A stretch of DNA of 64,000 bases from JAOUEA01 sp963762075 (GTDB taxonomy: Bacteria; Actinomycetota; UBA4738; HRBIN12), in NCBI GenBank assembly GCA_963762075.1, contig CAVXJC010000002.1, forward strand, positions 386,680 through 450,679, given 5' to 3'. Below the pieces are notes generated by a model that worked only from the letters and a program-made list of their open reading frames with translations, was not told the DNA's origin and did no database searches. The position numbers and the translations under genes were made by a program. Below, piece after piece: positions 51,245-64,000 of the stretch (positions within the stretch are counted from its first letter, which is position 1; each line of letters opens with the position of its first letter).

Positions 51245-51532
51245 CTACCCACCCTCGAATATCTCGATCGCGTCGCCCTCGGCGAGGGTGACGATCGCCC
51301 GCTTCTCATCGGGGCGCTTGCCCTTGGTATAGCCGCGGCGTTTGACCTTGCCGCGGCGGTGCAGCGTGTTCACCGATGTGACACGAACCTCCCAGATCGC
51401 CTGCACCGCTTCCTTGATCTCGGTCTTGTTCGACCGCTTGTCGACCAGGAACGTGTAGGTGTTCTGCTCGAGCCCGGCGTAGGACTTCTCCGACACGATC
51501 GGGCGGATGATCACGTCTCGATGCGACTTCAC
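51245..51532 (-). CDS. rplW: 50S ribosomal protein L23
   Basis: This 95-residue exit-site protein, docking for trigger factor and SRP, has RPIVSEKSYAGLEQNTYTFLV. ATG overlaps the rplD stop. Length is normal. Confidence 0.96.
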   Translation of the reverse strand: MKSHRDVIIRPIVSEKSYAGLEQNTYTFLVDKRSNKTEIKEAVQAIWEVRVTSVNTLHRRGKVKRRGYTKGKRPDEKRAIVTLAEGDAIEIFEGG

Positions 51533-52227
51533 GACTCTTCACCCGCCTCGGGCGTGGAGCCCTTCTCGACTTCGGGCGTGGAGCCCTTCTCCGCTTCGGG
51601 CGTGGAGCCCTTCTCGAGCACGTCGAGCGCGGCCGCGGTCAGCAGCACGCGATCGGCCCACAACACGTCGTAGGTGCCGAGCCCCCCCGCGTAAGACATC
51701 TTCACGGCACCGAGGTTGCGGAACGACCGTTCCACGGAGCCGTCGCCGGTCGGCTCGTCGAGCACGACGAGCACGTTTCCCGAGAGCTCGAGCGCGGACA
51801 GCAGCGCGGTCGCGCGTTTGGTCTTGGGTTCGTCGAACGAGATCTCCGAGACGACGGCGAGCTTGCCGCTTCGCGCTGCGTCGGTGAGCGCCGAGCGAAG
51901 AGCCCCCTTGCGCATCTTCTTGTTCACCCGCATGGAGTGATCGCGCGGATGGGGGCCGTGTGCGACACCGCCGCCTACCCACTGCGGCGACCGGATCGAG
52001 CCCTGGCGCGCGCGCCCCGTGCCCTTCTGGCGCCACGGCTTCCTGCCGCCGCCCCGCACCTCGCCGCGGGTCTTGGTCGAGTGCGTGCCTGCGCGGAGGC
52101 TCGCGAGGCCGGCGATCACCACCTGGTGCATGAGCGGAACACTCACCTGCGCGTCGAAGACGCTGCCCGCGAGGTCTCGCGAGCCCGACTTCTTGCCCTG
52201 GGCATCGAGGATGTCGATCGTCGCCAT
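51529..52227 (-). CDS. rplD: 50S ribosomal protein L4, with a repeated C-terminal tail
   Basis: This 232-residue protein has the usual globular domain and the tunnel loop (GGGRKPWRQKGTGRARQGSIRSPQW). The ordinary C-terminus (LLTAAALDVLEKG) is followed by three copies of an eight-residue unit (EKGSTPE plus A or V), encoded by three near-identical 24-bp repeats. ATG 52227 is the conserved start; a longer frame is not conserved. Confidence 0.95.
   Translation of the reverse strand: MATIDILDAQGKKSGSRDLAGSVFDAQVSVPLMHQVVIAGLASLRAGTHSTKTRGEVRGGGRKPWRQKGTGRARQGSIRSPQWVGGGVAHGPHPRDHSMRVNKKMRKGALRSALTDAARSGKLAVVSEISFDEPKTKRATALLSALELSGNVLVVLDEPTGDGSVERSFRNLGAVKMSYAGGLGTYDVLWADRVLLTAAALDVLEKGSTPEAEKGSTPEVEKGSTPEAGEES
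51547..51618. repeat. Triplicate 24-bp repeat in the 3' end of rplD
   Basis: GCGTGGAGCCCTTCTC recurs at 51552, 51576 and 51600 with flanking bases nearly identical, a 24-bp period. Because 24 is a multiple of three, expansion keeps the frame. Confidence 0.9.
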
Positions 52228-52228
52228 C

Positions 52229-52891
52229 TCAGACACCCTTGCCCGCCGGGGCCTTGACCGCGGACCGCACCATGACGAGCCCCCCTTCGGGACCGGGAAC
52301 GGCACCACGCACGAGTAGCAGGTTGCGACCGGAGTCGGACTGCACGACCTGCAGGTTCAGCACGGTGACCCGCTCGTTGCCGTGCTGGCCCGCCATGCGC
52401 ATGCCCTTGAACACCCTGCTGGGCGTCGCGCATGCGCCGATCGCTCCCGGCGCTCGGTGCACACGGTGGGTGCCGTGGCTCGCCTTCAGACCACTGAAGC
52501 CGTGACGCTTCATCACGCCCGCGAAACCCTTGCCCTTGGACACACCGACCACGTCGACGACGTCACCGGCCTTGAAGACATCGGCCCGAACCTCTTGGCC
52601 GAGCTCGTAAGACCCGGCGTCACCGGTGCGCAGCTCGACCAGGTGGCGGCGCGGCTCGGCAGAGGCCACGTCATAGTGGCCCTTCATGGGCTTCGTGACC
52701 TTGCTCGGCCGGATCTCGCCGAAGGCGAGCTGCACGGCGTCGTAGCCGTCGCGGTCGTGCGTCTTGATCTGTGCCACGACGCACGGGCCCGCCTGGATCA
52801 CGGTGACGGGCACCGCACGGGTCTCGTCGAAGATCTGGGTCATCCCCAGCTTCGTCCCCAGGATGCCTTTGACGTTGGTGTCGGATGCCAT
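52229..52891 (-). CDS. rplC: 50S ribosomal protein L3
   Basis: This 220-residue protein has GILGTKLGMTQIFDE at the start and the extended loop reaching the A-site crevice (GASHGTHRVHRAPGAIGACATPSRVFKGMRMAGQHG, in pieces). ATG 52891. Nine bases separate it from rpsJ. Confidence 0.96.
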   Translation of the reverse strand: MASDTNVKGILGTKLGMTQIFDETRAVPVTVIQAGPCVVAQIKTHDRDGYDAVQLAFGEIRPSKVTKPMKGHYDVASAEPRRHLVELRTGDAGSYELGQEVRADVFKAGDVVDVVGVSKGKGFAGVMKRHGFSGLKASHGTHRVHRAPGAIGACATPSRVFKGMRMAGQHGNERVTVLNLQVVQSDSGRNLLLVRGAVPGPEGGLVMVRSAVKAPAGKGV

Positions 52892-52899
52892 GTCGTCCT

Positions 52900-53208
52900 C
52901 TAGAGCTTGATCTCGATGTCGACCCCGGCCGACAGGTTCAGACGTTGCAGCTCCTGCACCGTCTTGGAGGTTGCGTCGACGATGTCGATCAATCGCTTGT
53001 GCGTGAGCATCTGGAAGTGCTCGCGCGAATCCTTGTACTTGTGCGGAGAGCGGATGACCGTATAGATCGCGCGCTCGGTCGGCAGGGGAACCGGCCCGAC
53101 GACCTTGGCGCCCGTTCGGGTGACGTGCTCGACGATGTCGCGAGCGGCCACGTCGAGCATGCGATGGTCGTAGGCCCGGAGCTTGATGCGGATCTTGGGT
53201 CCTGCCAC
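52900..53208 (-). CDS. rpsJ: 30S ribosomal protein S10
   Basis: This 102-residue protein, also NusE, has IRIKLRAYDHRMLD, GPVPLPTERAIYTVIRSPHKYKDSREHFQM and HKRLIDIVDAT. It lies 52 bases after tuf with no separate promoter seen, so it may be read through from the str cluster. Confidence 0.97.
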   Translation of the reverse strand: MAGPKIRIKLRAYDHRMLDVAARDIVEHVTRTGAKVVGPVPLPTERAIYTVIRSPHKYKDSREHFQMLTHKRLIDIVDATSKTVQELQRLNLSAGVDIEIKL

Positions 53209-53260
53209 GGTACTCGCGCCTCTCGTCCGTCGTTCCTCGAACTATCTAGTCTGTGCTGGA

Positions 53261-54445
<1,185 letters not shown>

Positions 54446-54470
54446 CTCTGCTCCTCTTCCCTCTTGGTCG

Positions 54471-56636
54471 TTACTCGCCCATGACCCGGGCGACGATCTC
54501 CTTGCCGATCTGGGCCGGCACTTCGTTGTAGGCGTGCAGCTGCATGGGGCTATGCGCGGCGCGTCCCTGCGTGCGCGAGCGCAGCTCGGTGGCGTAGCCG
54601 AAGAGCTCGGCCAGTGGCACGATCACGCGCACGACCTTCTGGCCGCTGCGCTCGTCGATGTTCTCGATGCGGCCGCGACGGGAGGTGACATCGCCCATGA
54701 CGTCGCCGATGAACTCCTCGGGCGTCGTGACTTCGAACTCCATCACGGGCTCGAGCAGCACGGGATCGGCCTTGCGAGCGGCTTCCTTGACCGCCATGGA
54801 GCCGGCGATCTTGAACGCCATCTCGGAGGAGTCCACCTCGTGGAAGGACCCGTCGGTCAGCGTGGCTCGCACATCGACCATGGGGTAGCCCGCCATGATG
54901 CCGTTGTCGAGGGCTTCCTGGATGCCCTGGTCGACGGCCGGGATGTACTCGCGCGGGATCTTGCCACCCACGATCTTGTTGATGAACTCGTAGCCCCCTC
55001 CAGGACCTGTGGGCTCGAGGTCGATGACGACGTGCGCGAACTGCCCTCTGCCGCCCGTCTGCCGAGCGAAGCGCATCTCGACCTTGTGGGCTTGCTTGCG
55101 AACCGTCTCGCGGTACGCGACCTGAGGCTTGCCGACGTTGGCGTCGACCGAGAACTCGCGTTTGAGGCGGTCCACGATGATCTCGAGGTGGAGCTGACCC
55201 ATGCCCGAGATGACCGTCTGGCCGGTCTCGTCGTCGTACTTCACGACGAAGGTCGGATCCTCGTCCGAGAGCTTCATGAGGCCCGTGCCGAGCTTGTCTT
55301 GGTCGGCCTTGGTCTTGGGCTCGACGGCGACCGAGATGACCGGCGTGGGGAACGTGATGTTCTCAAGCACCACCGGGTCGTCGGGATCGCAGATCGTGTC
55401 ACCCGTGGTGGAGTGCTTCAGGCCCACCACGGCCACGATGTCGCCCGTGTACGCGGCTTCCTTCTCTTCACGGTGGTTGGCGTGCATCTGCAGGATGCGG
55501 CCGATCCGCTCCTTGCGGTCCTTCGTCGAGTTCATGACATGGGACCCGCTGTGGAGCACACCGCTGTACACGCGCAGGTAGGTCAGCCGGCCCACGTATG
55601 CATCGCTCATGATCTTGAACGCGAGGGCCGAGAACGGCTGGGCGTCGTCGGGCTCGCGCACGATGTGCTCGTCTTCCTTGAAGGGCTTGTGACCCTCGAG
55701 CGGCGGCACGTCGAGCGGGCTCGGCAGGAAGTGCACGATCGCGTCGAGCACGAGCTGCACTCCCTTGTTCTTGAAGGCCGAGCCACAGAGCACCGGCACG
55801 GCCTCGCCCGACAACGTGGCGGTCCGGATCGCCCTGTGCATCTCGCCGACGGTCGGCTGATCCTCGAGGACGAACTTCTCCATCAGATGTTCGTCGTGCT
55901 CGGCGAGCTTCTCGAAGAGCACGCGGTGCGCGGCTTCGGCTTGCGCCCGGTACTCCTCGGGGATCTCGGTGTCCTTCCACTCCTCGCCCATGTCGCCTTC
56001 CCAGTAATGCGCGTTCATGTGCACGAGGTCGATCACCCCGTGGAAGTCGGACTCCGAGCCCCATGGAAGCTGCAGCACGAGCGGGTTCGCGGCGAGCCGG
56101 TCGACCATCATGTCGATCGTGCGCTGGAAGTCGGCCCCGGTGCGGTCCATCTTGTTCACGAACGCGATGCGAGGCACGGCGTAGCGGTCAGCCTGGCGCC
56201 AGACGGTCTCGGACTGTGGTTCGACACCCGCGACGGCATCGAAGACCGCGACCGCCCCGTCGAGCACGCGCAGGCTGCGCTCCACCTCGACCGTGAAGTC
56301 GACGTGGCCGGGCGTGTCGATGATGTTGATCCAGTGACCCTTCCACTGACAGGTCGTCGCCGCCGAGGTGATCGTGATGCCGCGCTCGCGCTCCTGGGCC
56401 ATCCAGTCCATCTGGGCAGTGCCCTCGTGCACCTCACCGATCTTGTAGGCCTTGCCGGTGTAGTACAGGATGCGCTCGGTCGTGGTGGTCTTGCCCGCGT
56501 CGATGTGGGCCATGATGCCGATGTTGCGCGTGCGGGCGAGGGGGTACTCACGGATGTCCAATCCCTTCGCCCCCTTGGCCTTCACGTCCTGTTCGGTCGT
56601 TGCCACCTGCATCGTCTCCGCGGGGACGGCCATCAC
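54471..56636 (-). CDS. fusA: Elongation factor G
   Basis: This 721-residue translocase has AHIDAGKTTTTERILYYTG, DTPGHVDFTVE, NKMD and five EF-G domains with GHDTTGDTICDPDD-like region replaced by KHSTTGDTICDPDD. The N-terminus has an extra 25 residues before the core. It is 58 bases after rpsG. Confidence 0.96.
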   Translation of the reverse strand: MMAVPAETMQVATTEQDVKAKGAKGLDIREYPLARTRNIGIMAHIDAGKTTTTERILYYTGKAYKIGEVHEGTAQMDWMAQERERGITITSAATTCQWKGHWINIIDTPGHVDFTVEVERSLRVLDGAVAVFDAVAGVEPQSETVWRQADRYAVPRIAFVNKMDRTGADFQRTIDMMVDRLAANPLVLQLPWGSESDFHGVIDLVHMNAHYWEGDMGEEWKDTEIPEEYRAQAEAAHRVLFEKLAEHDEHLMEKFVLEDQPTVGEMHRAIRTATLSGEAVPVLCGSAFKNKGVQLVLDAIVHFLPSPLDVPPLEGHKPFKEDEHIVREPDDAQPFSALAFKIMSDAYVGRLTYLRVYSGVLHSGSHVMNSTKDRKERIGRILQMHANHREEKEAAYTGDIVAVVGLKHSTTGDTICDPDDPVVLENITFPTPVISVAVEPKTKADQDKLGTGLMKLSDEDPTFVVKYDDETGQTVISGMGQLHLEIIVDRLKREFSVDANVGKPQVAYRETVRKQAHKVEMRFARQTGGRGQFAHVVIDLEPTGPGGGYEFINKIVGGKIPREYIPAVDQGIQEALDNGIMAGYPMVDVRATLTDGSFHEVDSSEMAFKIAGSMAVKEAARKADPVLLEPVMEFEVTTPEEFIGDVMGDVTSRRGRIENIDERSGQKVVRVIVPLAELFGYATELRSRTQGRAAHSPMQLHAYNEVPAQIGKEIVARVMGE

Positions 56637-56694
56637 CGGTCCCCCTTCAGTCGAGAGCCGGCCCCGAGGGACCGGCTCCGGACGCTTGCATCGA

Positions 56695-57165
56695 TCACCA
56701 GCGGTAATGCGCGAAGGCCTTGTTGGCCTCGGCCATCTTGTGCATGTCCTCGCGGCGCTTCACCGATGTGCCCGTGCCGTTGGAGGCATCCATGATCTCG
56801 GCGGTGAGCCGCTCGGCCATCGAGTTCTCCCGGCGCGCCCGGCTGTAATTCACGAGCCAGCGCAGCGCGAGGGTCGTGCCGCGCTGCGGCCTGACCTCGA
56901 CGGGCACCTGATAGGAAGCGCCACCCACCCGGCGTGACTTGACCTCGAGCATGGGCCTCACGTTCTCGACGGCACGCTTGAGGGTGATCACCGGGTCGTT
57001 GGCGGTCTTCTGACTGATCTGCTCGAGCGCCTCATAGACGGCGCGCTCGGCCACGGTCTTCTTCCCGTCGAGCAGCACCTTGTTGATGAGCTGCGTGACG
57101 AGCGGGTTCTGGTACACGGGGTCGCTCGCGACTTCGCGGCGAACGGCAGGGCCCTTGCGCGGCAT
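56695..57165 (-). CDS. rpsG: 30S ribosomal protein S7
   Basis: This 156-residue protein organises the 3' domain of 16S rRNA. MPRKGPAVRREVASDPVYQ and the helical core are canonical. Six bases separate it from rpsL. Normal length. Confidence 0.97.
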   Translation of the reverse strand: MPRKGPAVRREVASDPVYQNPLVTQLINKVLLDGKKTVAERAVYEALEQISQKTANDPVITLKRAVENVRPMLEVKSRRVGGASYQVPVEVRPQRGTTLALRWLVNYSRARRENSMAERLTAEIMDASNGTGTSVKRREDMHKMAEANKAFAHYRW

Positions 57166-57171
57166 GGCTCG

Positions 57172-57546
57172 TTACTCCCCGCTTCTCTTGGCACCGTAGC
57201 GAGACCGCGCCTGCTTGCGGCCCCGGACCCCGGCGGTGTCGAGCGTGCCGCGCACGATCGTGTAACGCACCCCGGCGAGATCCTTCACCTTGCCGCCCCG
57301 CACGAGCACGATGGAGTGCTCCTGCAGGTTGTGCCCTTCACCGGGGATGTACGCCGTGACCTCGTAGCCGCTCGTGAGCCTCACGCGCGCGACCTTGCGC
57401 AGCGCGGAGTTGGGCTTGCGGGGTGTGTAGGTCATGACTCGTGTGCAGACGCCACGGCGCTGCGGAGACTCGCGCAACGCGGGAGCCTTCGTCTTCGCCT
57501 TCGGGGACTTGCGTCCCTTGCGCACCAGTTGCTCGATCGTGGGCAT
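57172..57546 (-). CDS. rpsL: 30S ribosomal protein S12, with Arg43
   Basis: This 124-residue decoding-centre protein has RRGVCTRVMTYTPRKPNSALRKV (in pieces) and YIPGEGHNLQEH. Codon 43 (57420-57418, CGC) encodes arginine where most bacteria have lysine; the adjacent Lys44 is kept. In E. coli (Lys42) and M. tuberculosis (Lys43) the Lys-to-Arg change gives streptomycin resistance with little fitness cost. Everything else is conserved. It leads the str operon under a clear promoter. Confidence 0.97.
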   Translation of the reverse strand: MPTIEQLVRKGRKSPKAKTKAPALRESPQRRGVCTRVMTYTPRKPNSALRKVARVRLTSGYEVTAYIPGEGHNLQEHSIVLVRGGKVKDLAGVRYTIVRGTLDTAGVRGRKQARSRYGAKRSGE

Positions 57547-57743
57547 AGATCTCTCGTCTGCACTCTTTCGATGTCAACACCGGAACTCGCGCGAGCCCGG
57601 CACCGGAGCACGGCGTGAGCCGAGCCCGCGGGCCAGTGCTACACCGTTGGGGCGCAGCGCGAACGCCGGTCTGCCCTGTTCGGTGAAGCACCCTGGGTGA
57701 GTCGAACGCGCCGGTGGCCCGCCGAGCCGGGGCGCGAGGAACA

Positions 57744-57772
57744 AAGCTACAGGTCACACGCACGAGCGTCAA
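57744..57772 (-). promoter_or_regulatory. str operon (rpsL) promoter
   Basis: TTGACG (57767-57772) and TAGCTT (57744-57749), spaced 17 bp, read towards rpsL about 190 bases upstream of its start. Confidence 0.7.
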
Positions 57773-57844
57773 CGCGAACCGGGTGCCTGGCGGCCCCTGA
57801 GGTGGCCTGCCTCCTGTTCGAGATCACGCGTGCGTGTTCGCTGC

Positions 57845-57850
57845 TAGCGT
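57845..57850 (+). promoter_or_regulatory. -10 box for the inositol-phosphatase-like gene
   Basis: TAGCGT, nine-base spacer, ATG at 57860; no ribosome site. Fits the leaderless pattern, at the long end of the spacing. Confidence 0.4.
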
Positions 57851-57859
57851 ACCCCGCCG

Positions 57860-58673
57860 ATGAGGTCGCTGTCCCGCGAGGTCTCGGTCGCCGCGCGTGC
57901 GGTGGAGCGTGGGGCTGAGGTGATCCGAGCGGCCGACCCTTGACGATGCCGCCGCGGTGCGGATCAAGGGTGTGGCAGGCGACTACGTGACCGAGGTCGA
58001 TATCGCCGCCGAGCGCGCGATCCTCGATCTGCTGGAGACCGAGGGCGGTGGCATCGGAGTGCACGGGGAAGAGCGTGGTGGGCCGGCGATCGAGGATCGC
58101 GGTGAGGTCTGGGTCGTCGACCCGCTCGATGGCACCACGAACTTCGCGCACGGCTTCTGGGCAGTCGGCGTATCGGTTGCCCTCGTCCGAGACGGCTCGC
58201 CGGCGGCGGGCGCTGTCTGCGCACCGTTCCTCGGCCAGACATGGGTCGCGGGGCGCGGCGAAGGCGCGTGGCTCGACGGCGCCGGGTCGCGGAAGTCGCG
58301 CCTGCGCGTCTCGGATCGAGACATCTCGCGCGCGGTGGTCGCCACAGGACTCCCGTTCCGGCGCAAAGAGCTGCTGACCCGCTACATGCGCATGTTCGAA
58401 GTGGCGTTGTCGCGCTTCGAGGATCTCCGACGCCCGGGCGCAGCCTCCCTCGACCTCGCCTGGGTGTCGGCGGGGGTGTTCGATGGCTTCTTCGAACTCG
58501 CGTTGGCGCCGTGGGACGTGGCCGCCGGCGGCCTGCTGATCGAGGAGGCCGGCGGATCGGTCACGGACTGGTCCGGGGGAGACGACTGGATGGGCGGCGA
58601 CATCCTTGCCGGCCCCCCGGGCGTACAAGCAGAGCTCAGAAGTATGGCCCGCATGACCGCCGACGTGTCGTGA
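57860..58673 (+). CDS. Inositol-monophosphatase family protein (frameshifted in this sequence)
   Basis: About 270 residues once joined. Family metal motifs are GEERGG, DPLDGTTNF and the C-terminal WDVAAGGLLIEEAGG. The first 27 codons (MRSLSREVSV...RAADP) end at a TGA at 57941; removing one T of the CCTTGAC near 57940 restores DPDDAAAVRIKG. The family includes inositol-1-phosphatase, histidinol phosphatase and bisphosphate nucleotidases, so the substrate is open. The gene lies, with MarR, between rpsL and rpoC in the opposite direction. Confidence 0.8.
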
Positions 58674-58775
58674 TGGTCGCGCCGTGACTGGACAGTGAGC
58701 CCTGGCCCAAGATGCTCCCGAGCTGACAGTGGGCAGGCAGAGACCAGGAGGTATCCGACCATGTTCGCGGGGCGG

Positions 58776-58833
58776 ACTTGGCAAGGACCTCCGTCCTCCG
58801 ACACAGGCGCCACTACGGAGGTCCATGCCAAGT
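58776..58833. repeat. 19-bp inverted repeat upstream of the MarR gene
   Basis: ACTTGGCAAGGACCTCCGT and ACGGAGGTCCATGCCAAGT are reverse complements at 18 of 19 positions, separated by 20 bp. The element lies 66 bases before the MarR start, in a 226-bp gap with no other features. Confidence 0.85.
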
Positions 58834-58884
58834 CACCGTGGTGAAAGACTCAAACCTCTTCCTAAGCTTGTCGGACCCTCCCGA

Positions 58885-58890
58885 TACAAA
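58885..58890 (+). promoter_or_regulatory. Possible -10 box for the MarR gene
   Basis: TACAAA lies nine bases before the ATG at 58900. No ribosome site was seen. Confidence 0.3.
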
Positions 58891-58899
58891 TGCCTCACG

Positions 58900-59385
58900 A
58901 TGCCGTGCACCCTCACGCACGAGTGGAAGCAACCCGATCCCAACGTCTGGGATATCGTCGAGACGCACCATCTCCTTCACCAACGCATCAGGGTTACGCT
59001 CGACCAAGCATTGGAGGGCAACTTCGTCTCATTCGCACAGTTCCGCATGCTCTCCCTATTGCACGAGACGCCGAACATGTACCTGAACGAGATGGCACGT
59101 CGGCTCCGGGTCTCGCGACAGGCCAGCCGTGGAGTGCTCGACCGACTGAACTGGGCCGGGCTCGTCGATCGGGTTGAGGGCTACGAGCACGAGCAGGCCA
59201 AGCCCTACCGGGTGACCGATCTGGGGCGCCACCGCCTCGGCCGGATGTACGACCTCGCCCAGAGTCGCTTCAGCTCGGTCGCCGAGAGCCTCGACGGCAA
59301 CGATCGCCGCACCCTGGTGGAGCTGATGCACCGCGTGGACATAGCCCTCGAGCCACCACGTCGCCCGATGTGGTGGCTCGAGTAG
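58900..59385 (+). CDS. MarR-family transcriptional regulator
   Basis: This 161-residue winged-helix protein has a dimerisation helix (HHLLHQRIRVTLDQAL), the HTH (LNEMARRLRVSRQASRGVLDRLNWAGLVDRV), and a basic wing with YRVTDLGRHRL. The start was chosen as ATG 58900; a longer frame has no conservation. It converges on rpoC, with 13 bases between stops. Its last codons form a hairpin. A likely target is its own promoter, near the 19-bp inverted repeat. Confidence 0.75.
   Translation: MPCTLTHEWKQPDPNVWDIVETHHLLHQRIRVTLDQALEGNFVSFAQFRMLSLLHETPNMYLNEMARRLRVSRQASRGVLDRLNWAGLVDRVEGYEHEQAKPYRVTDLGRHRLGRMYDLAQSRFSSVAESLDGNDRRTLVELMHRVDIALEPPRRPMWWLE
59347..59382. terminator. Bidirectional hairpin between the MarR gene and rpoC
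   Basis: CTCGAGCCACCAC and GTGGTGGCTCGAG form a perfect 13-bp stem with a 10-base loop. It covers the last codons of the MarR gene and lies 17 bases beyond the rpoC stop, so it could stop both. Confidence 0.7.
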
Positions 59386-59398
59386 CCCTGCCGATGTC

Positions 59399-63323
<3,925 letters not shown>

Positions 63324-63416
63324 TTAAGCGCTCGCCTCCTTGTGTGGCTGTGGGCGTGGCTCGCTCTTCACGATGTTCAACGCTCGCCGTGTTCCCGCCG
63401 ATGCCGCAGGCGCCCC

Positions 63417-64000
<584 letters not shown>

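Larger units (their letters stand above)
57547..57859. other. Intergenic region between rpsL and the inositol-phosphatase-like gene
   Basis: This 313-bp region contains two divergent promoters, one for the str operon and one for the plus-strand gene. The 190-base rpsL leader between is long for this genome; I saw no recognised ribosomal-protein autoregulatory fold in it. Apparent longer frames here lack start signals. Confidence 0.6.

Noticed and set aside
51547..51618. Short regularly spaced repeats as a CRISPR array
   Set aside because: Only three direct 24-bp units without spacers, in frame inside rplD and translating to a peptide repeat.

Overview
This window is GC-rich chromosomal DNA from a bacterium of the Actinomycetota (inference). 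The signs are many GTG starts, a GuaB3-type IMP dehydrogenase paralogue, a class E-like sortase, a His-tailed GroEL, an acpS-nnr-alr-tsaEB-rimI-tsaD operon, and many genes that appear to start without a leader. No rRNA, tRNA, CRISPR array, insertion sequence or prophage was recognised. The lineage below phylum cannot be fixed from the sequence alone.

Layout. Positions 1-2.7 kb (minus) hold mcmA2-sucC-sucD plus the start of a further gene, joining methylmalonyl-CoA and succinyl-CoA metabolism. At 2.8-7.5 kb (plus) are two paralogous hydrolase/class III cyclase fusions around a VOC protein, then a 53-residue membrane protein and a dimethylformamidase-like protein. At 7.5-17.5 kb are pcrA, a sortase, an XRE regulator, guaA, guaB3, a GMC oxidoreductase, an APS kinase and a phosphodiesterase. 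At 17.6-21.3 kb are a small membrane protein, a leucine-type dehydrogenase and groES-groL under a perfect CIRCE operator. At 21.4-31.2 kb (minus) are a sugar-nucleotide epimerase and a tightly overlapped operon, acpS-nnr-alr-hydrolase-udg-tsaE-tsaB-rimI-tsaD-epimerase. At 31.4-36.3 kb are glmS, glmM, a DUF2007-like protein and rtcB. At 36.3-57.5 kb (minus, transcribed right to left) is the ribosomal superoperon, rpsL-rpsG-fusA-tuf, S10, spc and alpha clusters through rpoA-rplQ, then truA and rplM-rpsI. Two plus-strand genes, an inositol-phosphatase-like protein and a MarR regulator, separate this from rpoC and rpoB at 59.4-64 kb.

Functionally the window is mostly housekeeping: transcription, translation, tRNA t6A modification, cell-wall precursor synthesis, purine synthesis and chaperones. 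The accessory part is the 2.8-7.5 kb stretch and the 14-17.5 kb stretch.

The clearest regulatory signal is a repeated TAnnnT hexamer placed 6-9 bases before the start codon of about a dozen first genes, which looks like leaderless transcription and fixes several start codons. Other points of interest are an arginine at RpsL codon 43, a lost nucleophile in one hydrolase/cyclase paralogue, paired palindromes inside the XRE gene, a 19-bp inverted repeat before the MarR gene, and low-complexity tails on three ribosomal proteins. Twelve single-base frameshifts, including in rpoB, rpoC, pcrA and sucC, most likely reflect consensus errors in the assembly rather than real gene decay.
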